Shown: positions 1 to 10,400, numbered from the stretch's first letter. The stretch is 39,815 bases of DNA from Pedobacter sp. (GCA_014378705.1 JACMND010000127.1:1-39815); one strand, 5' to 3'. Notes: a model not told the origin generated them from the letters alone. Made by a program: numbers and translations.

Positions 1-131
1 AAGTGAGCCCTTATGATAAAAATCTTTTAAAAGCCAATTGTGTAATCGCAGCTTTTAGTGAGGATAAGAAATTGATGGTTTCTTATTTACCACAGATTCA
101 GGTTGCGCATGTTGATTTCGGCTTCCTTTAG
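1..131 (+). CDS. C-terminal end of an unrecognised protein (partial)
   Basis: An open frame enters from the left edge (frame starting at base 3) and ends at the TAG at 129-131, giving about 42 visible residues that finish with the sequence AHVDFGFL. The residue mix is ordinary for a folded protein, which supports a real gene end. No family can be named from this fragment. It runs toward the convergent purL gene, and I see no strong terminator between them. Confidence 0.4.
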   Translation, partial: VSPYDKNLLKANCVIAAFSEDKKLMVSYLPQIQVAHVDFGFL

Positions 132-160
132 AGAGATATTTTGTCTGCAGCTGGTACAAT

Positions 161-268
161 ATGGTTACTAGCCAAAAGGAAAAAGAATTTATAGTCGCCA
201 AAAAGACGGTCCAGCAGTTGTCACCCAAAAACAGCGAAGATTGGGATCTGGTTTATCAGGGTAGGTAA
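161..268 (+). CDS. Possible 35-aa ORF or gene remnant
   Basis: ATG at 161 opens a 35-residue frame ending at TAA 266-268. The peptide is charged and coil-like (it begins MVTSQKEKEF and ends DWDLVYQGR), unlike random AT-rich translation. It begins 30 bases after the upstream partial gene ends. It could be a genuine small protein or a fragment of a decayed gene. No family is recognised, and confidence is low because of the length. Confidence 0.2.
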   Translation: MVTSQKEKEFIVAKKTVQQLSPKNSEDWDLVYQGR

Positions 269-407
269 CCTGAGTTCGACTGGTATTTTCTGCATAGTCT
301 CGCCTAATGACTGGTTTATGCTTTAAGTAGTGCTTTTAGTTTCCTTCTCCCACTGGAGAGGGACTTTCTGACAGTGCAAAAACCATTTCTGAAAATAAAG
401 TAAGGCT

Positions 408-2630
408 CTACGCACCTAAAATGTCATGAAGCACATTATGATATACTTTTTTAACATCAGTTACTTTTCCAAAACTTTGTTCGTCCACTATTAGATCTCC
501 AATGTTTACCTCACCCAAAAAACTGAATTCAGTTTCTGATGTAGCCATCAATTCTATAAAAGAATCTTGTTTATCCGGTTTAACCGAAACGATAACCCGG
601 CCTTGCGCCTCACCAAAAAGAAAAGCGTCTTTACGGATATCAGCCTCTGCCTGAATCTTAAAGCCTAAATTATTGGGCATGGCAGATTCTAATAAGGTAA
701 TGTATAAACCGCCATCGGATACATCATGCGCAGATTCGATAACTTGTTGAATGATCAGTTGTTTTATAACCTGGTGCATTCCATATTCCTTCTCTATATT
801 AAAATAAGGCGCCGGACAAGCAGTTATATGATGATAAGAAGCTAAATATTGAGAGGATGAAATATCATTTATGCTTTCGCCGATCAGGTAAATTAAATCA
901 CCTTCGGCTTTAAAATCTGAAGACATGAAAGTTTTAACATCATCTAAAACACCAAGCATTCCTATAGTCGGGGTAGGAAAAACCGGCCCTTCGTCTGAAG
1001 ACTGATTATAAAAACTCACATTCCCACCTGTAACCGGTGTTTCAAATCGGGTACAAGCTTCGCTCATCCCCTTAATTGCACCAACAAATTGCCAGTAAAC
1101 TTCCGGGATATAGGGGTTACCAAAATTGAGGCAATTGGTAATGGCAACCGGTTCTCCACCAGCACAGGTAATATTTCTGGCAGCTTCAGCAACCGCAATG
1201 GCGCAGCCTTTTTGCGGATCGGCATAAACATACCGTGAATTGCAGTCTACAGTCAGCGCAATTGCCTTATTCGTTCCTTTTATATTTACTACCGCCGCAT
1301 TACTCGGCCTATTGGTTGTCATGGTCGCTGTTCCAACCATAGAATCGTACTGTTCGGTAACCCAACGTTTAGAAGCTATATTGGGATGAGAAACTAAATG
1401 CATGGCCACTTCTTTCAGATCATCCGGTTCTTTAACGTCCGTTATATTAAATTTTAGATTTTCGCGGTAGTAAGCCGGTTCTTTATATTCACGTTGATAA
1501 ACCGGAGCCCCACCGCCTAAAACCAAATCATCAGCGGGTACATCCGCAACCAGTTCTCCATCCATAAAATACTCCAGGCGTTTGGTATCCGTAACTTCAC
1601 CTATGATGGCACAATTGAGATCCCATTTATCAAAGACAGCTTCTACTTCACTTTCGCGGCCTTTATCAACCACAATTAGCATCCGCTCCTGTGATTCTGA
1701 AAGTAATATTTCAAAAGGTTTCATGTTTTGCTGACGAACAGGGACTTTGTTGAGGTCGATACGCATTCCATGTCCGCCTTTGGCGCTCATTTCTGAATTC
1801 GAGCAAATAATTCCGGCCGCCCCCATATCCTGCATCCCAATAACAGCACCGGTTTTAATAACCTCAAGTGTAGCTTCTAATAAAAGCTTTTCCTGAAAAG
1901 GATCACCAACCTGAACGGAGGGCAAATCATTTACAGAGTCTTCAGTTATATTTTTAGAGGCAAAGGCCGCACCGTGAATTCCGTCTTTACCGGTGGCAGA
2001 ACCTACAATGTAAACCGGGTTTCCTACTCCGTAAGACGTTGCTGAAACCGTTCCTCCATCTTCCACAATTCCTGCCGACATGGCATTGACAAGTGGATTA
2101 ATGGTATAACAGTCATCAAAAAACAATTCGCCGCCAACAGTTGGAATCCCGAAAGCATTCCCATAATCACCTATTCCTTTAACTACACCTTTTAATAACC
2201 ATTTATTCCGTTCAGAATCAAGATTGCCAAACCGAAGGGAATTTAGCTGGGCAATTGGCCTGGCACCCATAGTAAAAATATCCCGGTTAATTCCACCAAC
2301 ACCTGTTGCCGCACCCTGATAAGGCTCTAAAGCCGAAGGATGATTGTGGGATTCAATTTTAAAAACACAAGCGATTCCATCTCCTAGGTCAACCATGCCC
2401 GCATTTTCTTCTCCAGCTTTAGCCAGCATCCGAGAACCTTCTTTTGGAAGTGTTTTTAACCAGGTGATGGAATTTTTATATGAACAATGCTCGCTCCACA
2501 TGACCGAAAAAATAGAGAGCTCTGTAAAATTTGGAGTACGGCCTAAAATTTCTTTGATGCGATCAAATTCTTCTGGTAGTAATCCAAGGTCTTTTGCGGT
2601 TTCCAGTGTGGTTGTTTGCTGTTTTTCCAA
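408..2630 (-). CDS. purL: Phosphoribosylformylglycinamidine synthase II, short PurL form
   Basis: The 740-aa protein is the synthetase subunit that converts FGAR to FGAM with ATP and ammonia in purine synthesis. Its length is that of small PurL, which lacks the glutaminase domain and works with separate PurQ and PurS proteins; neither is in this window. Visible family motifs include HCSYK at about residues 48-52 and ESHNHP at 93-98 in the ATP/FGAR-binding half, with a second AIRS-like half downstream. The start is TTG (bases 2628-2630). It is preferred because the next in-frame Met is residue 44, inside conserved sequence, and because a promoter lies just upstream at 2657-2685. The gene is divergent from glnA. 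PurM, encoded at 5235-6413, uses the PurL product, so two consecutive pathway steps flank glnA. Confidence 0.96.
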   Translation of the reverse strand: MEKQQTTTLETAKDLGLLPEEFDRIKEILGRTPNFTELSIFSVMWSEHCSYKNSITWLKTLPKEGSRMLAKAGEENAGMVDLGDGIACVFKIESHNHPSALEPYQGAATGVGGINRDIFTMGARPIAQLNSLRFGNLDSERNKWLLKGVVKGIGDYGNAFGIPTVGGELFFDDCYTINPLVNAMSAGIVEDGGTVSATSYGVGNPVYIVGSATGKDGIHGAAFASKNITEDSVNDLPSVQVGDPFQEKLLLEATLEVIKTGAVIGMQDMGAAGIICSNSEMSAKGGHGMRIDLNKVPVRQQNMKPFEILLSESQERMLIVVDKGRESEVEAVFDKWDLNCAIIGEVTDTKRLEYFMDGELVADVPADDLVLGGGAPVYQREYKEPAYYRENLKFNITDVKEPDDLKEVAMHLVSHPNIASKRWVTEQYDSMVGTATMTTNRPSNAAVVNIKGTNKAIALTVDCNSRYVYADPQKGCAIAVAEAARNITCAGGEPVAITNCLNFGNPYIPEVYWQFVGAIKGMSEACTRFETPVTGGNVSFYNQSSDEGPVFPTPTIGMLGVLDDVKTFMSSDFKAEGDLIYLIGESINDISSSQYLASYHHITACPAPYFNIEKEYGMHQVIKQLIIQQVIESAHDVSDGGLYITLLESAMPNNLGFKIQAEADIRKDAFLFGEAQGRVIVSVKPDKQDSFIELMATSETEFSFLGEVNIGDLIVDEQSFGKVTDVKKVYHNVLHDILGA

Positions 2631-2656
2631 TTTTAAACGGGGTATTTAGAAGAAGC

Positions 2657-2685
2657 CAAAAGTAGGAAAATTTGCTGATTAGCAA
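2657..2685 (-). promoter_or_regulatory. Bacteroidota-type promoter for purL
   Basis: On the minus strand the box TACTTTTG (2657-2664) matches the Bacteroidota -7 consensus TAnnTTTG exactly. It is preceded by TTG (2683-2685) at a spacing of 18. Transcription from it would leave a leader of only about 20 bases before the TTG start, which supports that start. The consensus is family knowledge; use of this site is inferred. Confidence 0.65.
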
Positions 2686-2750
2686 CCGCAAATCTGTTTG
2701 AACTGTATTTCAGCATTGATATTAATGGGGTCGTAACACGAAAGTTGATA

Positions 2751-2793
2751 TAATATCTTACAAAATTTATAACAACAGTTTATTAAGATATTA
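2751..2793. repeat. 10-bp inverted repeat in the purL-glnA intergenic region
   Basis: TAATATCTTA (2751-2760) and its exact reverse complement TAAGATATTA (2784-2793) are separated by 23 bases. The dyad lies between the divergent purL and glnA genes, upstream of both likely promoters. It may be a regulator site with half-sites about three helical turns apart (33 bp start to start). In AT-rich DNA chance is also possible. Confidence 0.35.
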
Positions 2794-2933
2794 ACCAGCA
2801 AATAGGTTAAACACAGGAAATAATTAAATTGATTGATATTATTCCAATTTTTTTTTAGTTTTCTTTGATTTTTTAACACTTTTTAAGAAAGTATCTTTTA
2901 TTTTTACCCATATTTAGAAAAAAAAAGTAAAAA

Positions 2934-5120
2934 ATGTCAAGTTTACGATTTCAAGCCATTAATGCTGTTCTATCCAGAACAATTCCAGAGGTTAAACCAC
3001 CTTCTTCAAAAATTTCAGACTTTTACGGAGTAAACGTTTTTGATAAAAAGAAAATGAAAGACTTTTTATCTAAAGAAGCGTTTCAAAGTATAAGTAATTC
3101 CATAGAATCCGGAGAATCTCTTCACAGAGAAGTTTCAGAACAAGTTGCATCAGCCATGAAAGCATGGGCAATGAATAAAGGTGCTACGCACTACACACAT
3201 TGGTTTCAGCCTTTAACCGGTTCCACGGCAGAAAAACACGATTCCTTTTTTGAGCCAACACTTGATGGTTCTGCTATTGAACGTTTTTCGGGCGATGCAT
3301 TGGTTCAGCAAGAACCAGATGCTTCAAGTTTTCCAAGCGGCGGCATTCGCAATACTTTTGAAGCTCGGGGCTATACCGCATGGGATCCTTCCTCACCAGC
3401 ATTTATCATAGAAAGTGCTTCCGGTAAAACCTTGTGCATCCCAACCGTTTTTGTTTCTTACACCGGTGAAGCATTAGATTATAAAGCCCCTCTTTTAAAA
3501 GCCTTATCAGCTTTGGATAAAGCATCAATTGATGTCTGTCATTACTTTGACCGGTCAATAGAAAAAGTAACTGCATCATTAGGAATTGAACAGGAATACT
3601 TTTTAGTAGATACAGCCTTGTTTAACGCACGGCAGGATTTATCAATGACCGGTAGAACACTTTTCGGACACATGTCTGCAAAAGGACAACAATTAGAAGA
3701 TCACTATTTTGGTACGATACCCGAGCGGGTTTACGCTTACATGCTTGATTTTGAAACTGAGGCCTTAAAGTTAGGTATTCCACTAAAAACAAGGCATAAT
3801 GAAGTAGCTCCTTCACAATTTGAATGTGCCCCAATTTATGAAGAAATCAATTTGGCCATTGACCATAACCAGTTACTTATGGATTTAATGGACAAAGTGG
3901 CCAAGCGTCATCATTTTAAAGTTTTGCTTCATGAAAAACCATACGCCGGCATTAATGGATCAGGAAAGCACAACAATTGGAGCTTAATTACCAATACAGG
4001 CAAAAATCTTCTTTCACCAGGCAAAACCCCTAAGAACAACCTGATGTTCTTAACATTTTTTGTTAATACAGTACGTGCGGTTTATGAACATGCTGATTTA
4101 ATGAGAGCTTCCATTTCATCTGTAAACAACGACCATCGCCTGGGAGCAAATGAGGCTCCACCTGCCATTATTTCTATCTTTTTAGGAAGTCAGTTAAATG
4201 ATGTTTTAGATGAAATAGAAACTTCTAGGGTAACTAAAAAGGTAAAAGAAGATCCCAATTTATGGCATGGAATACCAAAAGTGCCAAGTATATTGTTAGA
4301 TAACACCGACCGTAACCGTACTTCGCCATTTGCTTTTACAGGAAACAAGTTTGAATTCCGTGCGGTTGGTTCCTCAGCAAATTCATCGGCACCCATGACG
4401 ATATTGAATACCATCGTGGCGGATCAGTTGGTAAAATTTAAAACGGAGGTTGATAAACTTATTAAAAAAGGTGATAAAAAAGATCTGGCAATTTTAACCG
4501 TTATCAAGAAATACATCAAAGAATCTAAAAATATTCGGTTTGAAGGGAATGGTTACAGTGATGAATGGGAGAAAGAAGCGGCTAACCGTGGATTATCTAA
4601 CATTAAAACCACTCCAAAAGCTCTTGATGCTTACATAAGTGAAAAAGCAAGCGAGTTGTTCGAAAAAACAGGGGTTTTCAGCAAACGTGAAATACACGCC
4701 CGACATGACATCTTGCTTGAAAGCTTTTATAAAAAATTACAGATCGAAGCAAGGGTTATGGGCGATATGGTGAATAGCATCATCATTCCGGCGGCTATTT
4801 CTTATCAAAGCAAACTTGTAGAAAACGTAAAGGGGCTAAAAGACATCGGCTTTAAGCCTGAAACGTACAAAGCGCAAATGGAAATCATTACCAAATTATC
4901 GGAACACATTAACTTTATTAAAACCAATGTTGATGAAATGGTTGAAGAACGCAAAAAAGCAAATGTTATAGAAGACAGCCGTGAAAAATCTATCGCGTAT
5001 GATGAAAATGTAAAGAAATATTTTGATCCGATCCGGTATCACGTAGATAAAATTGAGCAGATGGTTGATGACTCAGATTGGCCTTTGCCCAAGTTCAGAG
5101 AACTACTTTTTATCATGTAA
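2934..5120 (+). CDS. glnA: Glutamine synthetase type III (GSIII)
   Basis: The 728-aa protein makes glutamine from glutamate, ammonia and ATP in the cytoplasm. Its length is typical of the GSIII (GlnN) class found in Bacteroidota, against about 450-470 aa for GSI. Visible features are an N-terminal GSIII-specific region, the catalytic segment with EQEYFLVD, a loop with AGINGSGKHNN near residues 338-348, SVNNDHRLGANEAPP near 400, and NRTSPFAFTGNKFEFR near 460-475, which contributes ATP and metal ligands. The ATG at 2934 follows a purine-rich stretch. It ends in a strong terminator (5143-5176), so it is probably monocistronic. Its position between purL and purM places a glutamine maker beside a glutamine-consuming pathway. 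It is often called glnN. Confidence 0.96.
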   Translation: MSSLRFQAINAVLSRTIPEVKPPSSKISDFYGVNVFDKKKMKDFLSKEAFQSISNSIESGESLHREVSEQVASAMKAWAMNKGATHYTHWFQPLTGSTAEKHDSFFEPTLDGSAIERFSGDALVQQEPDASSFPSGGIRNTFEARGYTAWDPSSPAFIIESASGKTLCIPTVFVSYTGEALDYKAPLLKALSALDKASIDVCHYFDRSIEKVTASLGIEQEYFLVDTALFNARQDLSMTGRTLFGHMSAKGQQLEDHYFGTIPERVYAYMLDFETEALKLGIPLKTRHNEVAPSQFECAPIYEEINLAIDHNQLLMDLMDKVAKRHHFKVLLHEKPYAGINGSGKHNNWSLITNTGKNLLSPGKTPKNNLMFLTFFVNTVRAVYEHADLMRASISSVNNDHRLGANEAPPAIISIFLGSQLNDVLDEIETSRVTKKVKEDPNLWHGIPKVPSILLDNTDRNRTSPFAFTGNKFEFRAVGSSANSSAPMTILNTIVADQLVKFKTEVDKLIKKGDKKDLAILTVIKKYIKESKNIRFEGNGYSDEWEKEAANRGLSNIKTTPKALDAYISEKASELFEKTGVFSKREIHARHDILLESFYKKLQIEARVMGDMVNSIIIPAAISYQSKLVENVKGLKDIGFKPETYKAQMEIITKLSEHINFIKTNVDEMVEERKKANVIEDSREKSIAYDENVKKYFDPIRYHVDKIEQMVDDSDWPLPKFRELLFIM

Positions 5121-5142
5121 TCAATTTTTAATAATTATTTAC

Positions 5143-5176
5143 CAAAGTTCCGCTCTTGGCGGAACTTTGTTGTTTT
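5143..5176 (+). terminator. Intrinsic terminator of glnA
   Basis: A perfect 11-bp stem, CAAAGTTCCGC (5143-5153) with GCGGAACTTTG (5159-5169), encloses a 5-base loop and is followed by a T-rich run. It lies 23 bases after the glnA stop and separates glnA from purM. Confidence 0.85.
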
Positions 5177-5192
5177 CTGGCAATATCATTTA

Positions 5193-5212
5193 TCATGAGT
5201 ATCATCTCATGA
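5193..5212. promoter_or_regulatory. Palindromic operator candidate before purM
   Basis: TCATGAG (5193-5199) and CTCATGA (5206-5212) form a perfect 7-bp dyad with a 6-base spacer, ending 22 bases before the purM ATG. A degenerate -7-like box, TAACTTTA, follows at about 5221-5228. The geometry suits a dimeric repressor covering the purM promoter. The regulator is unknown. Confidence 0.4.
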
Positions 5213-5234
5213 CTAAATCCTAACTTTACCGCTG

Positions 5235-6413
5235 ATGTCTGATCTCAAATACAACCAACGCGGCGTTTCTGCCGGTAAAGAAGATGTTCATAACGCCATT
5301 AAAAATATTGACAAAGGAATTTTCCCGAAAGCATTTTGTAAAATAACTTCAGATATTTTAGGCGGGGATAATGACTGGTGTAATATTATGCATGCGGATG
5401 GGGCCGGCACAAAATCTTCCCTTGCCTATATTTACTGGAAAGAAACCGGTGATATTTCTGTGTGGCGGGGTATTGCACAGGATGCGATTGTAATGAACCT
5501 GGACGATTTGCTTTGTGTTGGTGCTACGGAAAATATTCTCCTGTCTTCAACAATTGGCCGAAATAAAAATCTGATACCGGGTGAAGTTATTGCCGAAATT
5601 ATTAATGGTACGGAAGATATTTTGTCTGAACTTCGCAATTTAGGCATCGGAATATATTCTACCGGAGGTGAAACAGCTGATGTGGGCGATTTAGTACGGA
5701 CTATAATTGTTGATTCTACAGTAACCAGCCGAATGAGACGAAACGAAGTGATTTCAAATGACCGGATTAAAGCAGGTGATGTCATTGTGGGATTATCTTC
5801 ATCCGGACAAGCATCCTACGAAAAAGAATATAACGGTGGTATGGGCTCAAATGGCCTCACCTCGGCCCGTCATGATGTATTTAGTAAATATATCGCAAAT
5901 AAATATCCGGAAAGGTTCGATCCTTCCCTTCCTCATGATCTTGTTTTTTCAGGCAACAAATTGCTTACAGACAAAATTGAAGTTGAACCCGGAAAATTTA
6001 TAAATGCCGGCAAACTGGTACTCTCGCCAACACGAACTTATGCGCCGGTAGTAAAAAAGATACTTCAAAAATTTAGAAAACAGGTTAATGGCATGGTGCA
6101 TTGCAGCGGCGGAGGTCAAACTAAAGTTTTACATTTTATAGATAACCTTCACATCATTAAAGACAACTTATTTTCTGTTCCGCCGCTTTTTAAATTGATT
6201 CAGGAACAGTCGGATACCTCCTGGGAAGAAATGTATAAAGTTTTTAACATGGGCCACCGGATGGAGTTTTATGTGGCGGAAGAAATTGCCGAGGAGATTA
6301 TTTCTATTTCATTAACCTTTAACATCAAGGCTCAAATTGTTGGTCGTGTTCAGGCAGCAGAAAAAAAGCAGGTTGAAATAAGATCGGAATTCGGTGTTTT
6401 TAATTACGGTTAA
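5235..6413 (+). CDS. purM: Phosphoribosylformylglycinamidine cyclo-ligase
   Basis: The 392-aa protein belongs to the AIR synthase (PurM) superfamily and closes FGAM to AIR with ATP, the step after PurL. The nucleotide/phosphate-binding segment HADGAGTK is at residues 53-60, followed by WRGIAQDAIVMNLDDLLCVG and the glycine-rich STGGETADVGD. The C-terminal AIRS half contains VHCSGGGQTKVLHF and FNMGHRMEFYV. It is longer than the about 345-aa proteobacterial PurM and fits the longer Bacteroidota form. The ATG at 5235 gives the expected N-terminus (YNQRGVSAGKED). A terminator isolates it from glnA, and a dyad just upstream suggests its own control. A different AIR-synthase-related role is possible but less likely. 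Confidence 0.9.
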   Translation: MSDLKYNQRGVSAGKEDVHNAIKNIDKGIFPKAFCKITSDILGGDNDWCNIMHADGAGTKSSLAYIYWKETGDISVWRGIAQDAIVMNLDDLLCVGATENILLSSTIGRNKNLIPGEVIAEIINGTEDILSELRNLGIGIYSTGGETADVGDLVRTIIVDSTVTSRMRRNEVISNDRIKAGDVIVGLSSSGQASYEKEYNGGMGSNGLTSARHDVFSKYIANKYPERFDPSLPHDLVFSGNKLLTDKIEVEPGKFINAGKLVLSPTRTYAPVVKKILQKFRKQVNGMVHCSGGGQTKVLHFIDNLHIIKDNLFSVPPLFKLIQEQSDTSWEEMYKVFNMGHRMEFYVAEEIAEEIISISLTFNIKAQIVGRVQAAEKKQVEIRSEFGVFNYG

Positions 6414-6434
6414 CACTTTTTAAATAAGTTAAAC

Positions 6435-7448
6435 TTACCAGTTTCTTTGCGGACAAGTAACTTTGTATCTGTTGTTAAGCAACAAACCGATGACAATTTC
6501 GTGCGTTCCGTTAGTTACAGAACGTAATTCAGAAGTTGTAAAATCATAAGAGTAACTCATATTAAAAAAGTGCCCTACATTCAATCCTGCTAATGCAGCA
6601 AAAGAATCGTCTTTACGGTAGCTTGCTCCTACCCAAAATTTATCCTGGAAGGCAATTTTTGTATTTAAATCAATTGAAACCGGAGCAGGTGAAACTACTT
6701 TAAACATAACAGAAGGAATTGCAGCAATGTCATCTCCTAGATAAATTTTATAACCTGCGGTCATAAAAAAATGTTTCTGCTGTTTTCCCAGATTGTAATT
6801 GGTGTTGTCTGAAAAGCTGATTGTTTTACCTAAAAGTTGCTGTGCAGAAACGCCTGCAAAATAACGCGGTCCATATAGCCAAATTCCTGCACCAAGATCC
6901 GGCTGGATCTGACTTTCTGCATTCATGCCAATGGCCGGATCTGAGGGATCTTCTAAAATGATTTTGGTACGATCTAAAGCAATCCTGGAAACTCCCGCAG
7001 CAACTCCAACAGCAAGGTTCATGTTTTGTGTAAGACCAAGATGATAAGCATATGTAAAATTAAAGTCCGTTCTAACAAATGGACCTATCTTGTCAGACAC
7101 TAAATGAAATCCCACTCCGTGATGGGGTTCTGAAGCTTTATAAGTCTGGACAAAACTCCGGTTCATCGGATTGTTACCCTCACCTGAAAATGATGTTGCG
7201 CTGCCCTGGGTAAATTGTTTGCCTATTGGCGCATGAACAGAAATATAGGATGTTACGGGTGCGTCTGTAAGACCCTGCCACTGATTGCGATATCCTGCCT
7301 TTACATCTATGTAATTTTCTATCCCGGTTATAGCCGGATTTAAAATGTAATTGTTAAAAATATATTGTGTGTATTGAGGTCTTTGTTGGGCACTAAGACT
7401 TTTAAAACAGCATAATAGTATAACTATGACGGTTAGTTTCTTGTTCAT
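6435..7448 (-). CDS. PorP/SprF family outer membrane protein (type IX secretion associated)
   Basis: The 337-aa protein has a signal peptide (MNKKLTVIVILLCCFKSLSA, then QQRPQYTQYIFNNY). The N-terminal pattern QYTQYIFNNYILNPAITG is the hallmark of the PorP/SprF family, and the rest alternates like a beta-barrel, ending near the C-terminus with YDFTTSELR. In Flavobacterium, SprF supports secretion or anchoring of the large adhesin SprB, and such genes usually follow the gene of their partner. Here the start overlaps the stop of the upstream 1187-aa secreted protein by one base (TAATG), so translation is probably coupled and that protein is the likely partner. The exact partner role is inferred. 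Confidence 0.92.
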   Translation of the reverse strand: MNKKLTVIVILLCCFKSLSAQQRPQYTQYIFNNYILNPAITGIENYIDVKAGYRNQWQGLTDAPVTSYISVHAPIGKQFTQGSATSFSGEGNNPMNRSFVQTYKASEPHHGVGFHLVSDKIGPFVRTDFNFTYAYHLGLTQNMNLAVGVAAGVSRIALDRTKIILEDPSDPAIGMNAESQIQPDLGAGIWLYGPRYFAGVSAQQLLGKTISFSDNTNYNLGKQQKHFFMTAGYKIYLGDDIAAIPSVMFKVVSPAPVSIDLNTKIAFQDKFWVGASYRKDDSFAALAGLNVGHFFNMSYSYDFTTSELRSVTNGTHEIVIGLLLNNRYKVTCPQRNW

Positions 7449-10400
7449 TATCTAATTATTGTAACAGAGCCAGTTATTGTTTTTCTGCCTTCTCCCGGAT
7501 CGATCACATAAAAATAAGTTCCAACGGGTAGATCAGTCCCGTTAAATTTTCCTTTCCAAGCTTCAGTATAGCCTACGGAAGTATACACTTTATTTCCGAA
7601 ACGGTTAAAAACTTTTACAACAACAGCCGGATAACTGTTCAGGTATTTAATGTTCCATTCATCATTTACCCCATCGTTATTTGGTGTAAACGCATTTGGT
7701 ACAACCGGTGCTTTTAAAACTTTAACAATAACCTCATCCGCGGAAGCGCAATCTTCCCCTGCAGAAACTGTAAGTATATAGGTAATATCTTCTAGTGCCG
7801 TAACTATTGGATTCAGGACATCGTCTTTATCCAAACCTATTGAAGGGGTCCATTTATATTTAAAATTGAACCCTCCCGTGGATGTTGCAGGAAGAACGAT
7901 ACTGCCCCCTTCTAAAATAAACTGATCCGGACCAGCATCTGCCACCGGCATACCTGTAACTTCTATAGTTTGAGTAGTAGTCTCTGTACAACCATTTACG
8001 CTTATAAAGTTATAGGTTATTGTGTGCAGACCGGTTCCAGCTATTAAAGGATTAAATTCTCCCTGATCCGTTACGCCTGCGCCTGAATATGTACCTCTGC
8101 CCGCTATATTGTTCGTTACAGTTCCCTGGGTTAATGAGAAAGATTGTTTATCGATACAAACTACTCCAAGTGAATCAAAAAATAGCTGTGGCTGTGCTCC
8201 CAAAACTATTTCTTTTATTTGCTCATCAACGCACACAATTCCTGAGTAAGCAAGCATTTTTACAAGATAGCTTTTTGTTGCCGGAGAAGTAAAAGCAGGG
8301 TAAAGATGTTCGTATACTTTATTCTTTGAGCCGCGTTTATTGGGGATACTGTCTACTACAATGTTTTCAGGATTATTGGCTAAATCAAAAACCCATTCTA
8401 TTCGCGTTATCTCGCCAAAATCAACTTTTGCGTTATCTTCAAAAACAACTGTTTTATTGCTGCACAGTTTATCAGGATTCAAAACATTAAATTCTGATTT
8501 AGGTACACTTCCGTTAACGGTGAATAATTTTAATATCGATGTTTCGCAACCGCCTGCGGTTTTTAAAGTTAACCTGATGTTGTATGTACCAACTGCTGTG
8601 AAAACATGTTCCGGATTTTCAAGGGCAGATGTATTTGGATTTTGAGAGGTTGCGTTTTGATCTCCAAAATCCCACGAGTATGTGAATTCATCCAAAACAC
8701 CATCTGCAACGACAGACTGATCTGTAAAAATAGCAACCGCATCTGTAAGGCAAATTTGCGGAATTTTAAAGTTTGCAACGGGCAAGGAATTAACGGTTAT
8801 CGTTTTTTTTGCCGGATCACTTACACAACTTTTTTCTCCTTCAGTAGTCAGGATAACCTCATAAACACCCGGTTTCGAATAAATATGAATCGGATTTTTA
8901 TCTGTAGATGTTTGTCCGTCACCGAAATCCCATATCCATTTGGTTATGCTTCCACCGTTTAATTCAGACTGGTCTTCAAACACAGCCGGTATGTTTTCAC
9001 ATACCACTTCCGGGCTGCTAAATCTTGCTTCTGGTTTATTAAGAACCAAAACATCATGACTTATTGTTACCGGAGCACAGTTTGATTCATTCGTAATGGT
9101 AAGCGTAATTTTATAGGTGCCTGCGGCAGAAAAAACGTGCCCCGCAGTTTGCAAATTGGATACATTATTATCTCCGGAAGAGGTATCGCCAAAATTCCAT
9201 AGCCATGTAGTAACAGACCTGCCCTGCCCGTTACTCTTATCTACAAATTCTGCGTTTTGTCCACTACAAATAGTGTCAGAAAATGAAAAGTCAGGCAAAG
9301 GAGAATTAAAAATAGAAAAGTCAAAAAACAGTTGTTCACTGCTCCCGCAACCATCTACTAAACTTTTTTCTGCAATAACACTCACCGAATAATCACGGGC
9401 TTCCGCATAAGTAATTACTTCATCCAACTCATAAACATAGTATAAAACATCGTTTAAAACATAGGTAAGGCTCTCTATAGGTTTTGAAACTGTTCTCACA
9501 GAAGAACTGTCATTAAGGTCCCATATTAGTTTTGTGGCTTTATAAGGAAGGGTTACCTTAAATCTGAGCGGCTCATATACACAACCGTTCGTGGTTTTTA
9601 TATTGGTAACCCGGGTTTCAAGTTCTACACCTAAACTTTTAACATTAGCACCTGCAGAGTAACCATAAGATTCGGCAGCTCCGAAACCATACGCAATCGC
9701 ATTAAAACCTTTATCAGCTTTTAAATTATGAACACCGCTGCTAACAGATATCCTGGCAACGGAATAAGCAGGATCAGCCGGCACCTTTGTAAATGTTGCC
9801 GGGACACCGTCGATTTTAAAACTTGCAGCCGCACTACTTTCAATAATTACATTAATAAAATGGCTGCTTATTAAAAATGCAGGTGAAGAAAAAACAGTTA
9901 TATTGTCAATATTCTGCTCAACAGAATTTAAGGTGATCATTTCGGGATCTCCAATATCTGATAAGTCGACCGAACAATTTATAGTGCGACGTTGTGTTAC
10001 CGCATATTGAACCACTTGTATTGGTTTATCCGATTCAATAACGTTTGTTGTTTGGGACGAAAACTCGTAATATATGTTTTTAGTAAAATCTATATTGTTA
10101 ATCACTTCTCCATTTAACTTTACAATAGCAGATGCATCACTTTTTAAAATTCTGAAAATATCGTAGTTTCTAGAGCTTAATGGAGCGGTTATAAACTTCT
10201 TGCCCCATGAGTTAGTCGGGTAAAGTTGCTGATATAAGTTGTCTGAGGTACCGCTGCCGTCTTCTCCGCAACCAATTGCAATTTTTCCGCTGCCCGAAAA
10301 AACAGCGATACGTTTACAAGGCTCCATGGTAGTGGTTATGGATCTGATTGTTGATCCGGTAAGATCAACACCCCGTGAAAAACTGTTAAAGAGGCTGAAC

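Noticed and set aside
346-359. Small hairpin TCTCC-CACT-GGAGA near the end of purL
   Set aside because: The 5-bp stem lacks a T run on either strand and is too weak to call a terminator.
2679-2879. 66-codon minus-strand frame between purL and glnA
   Set aside because: It overlaps the purL promoter, is AT-driven in composition (many N, I, K, C) and resembles no protein.
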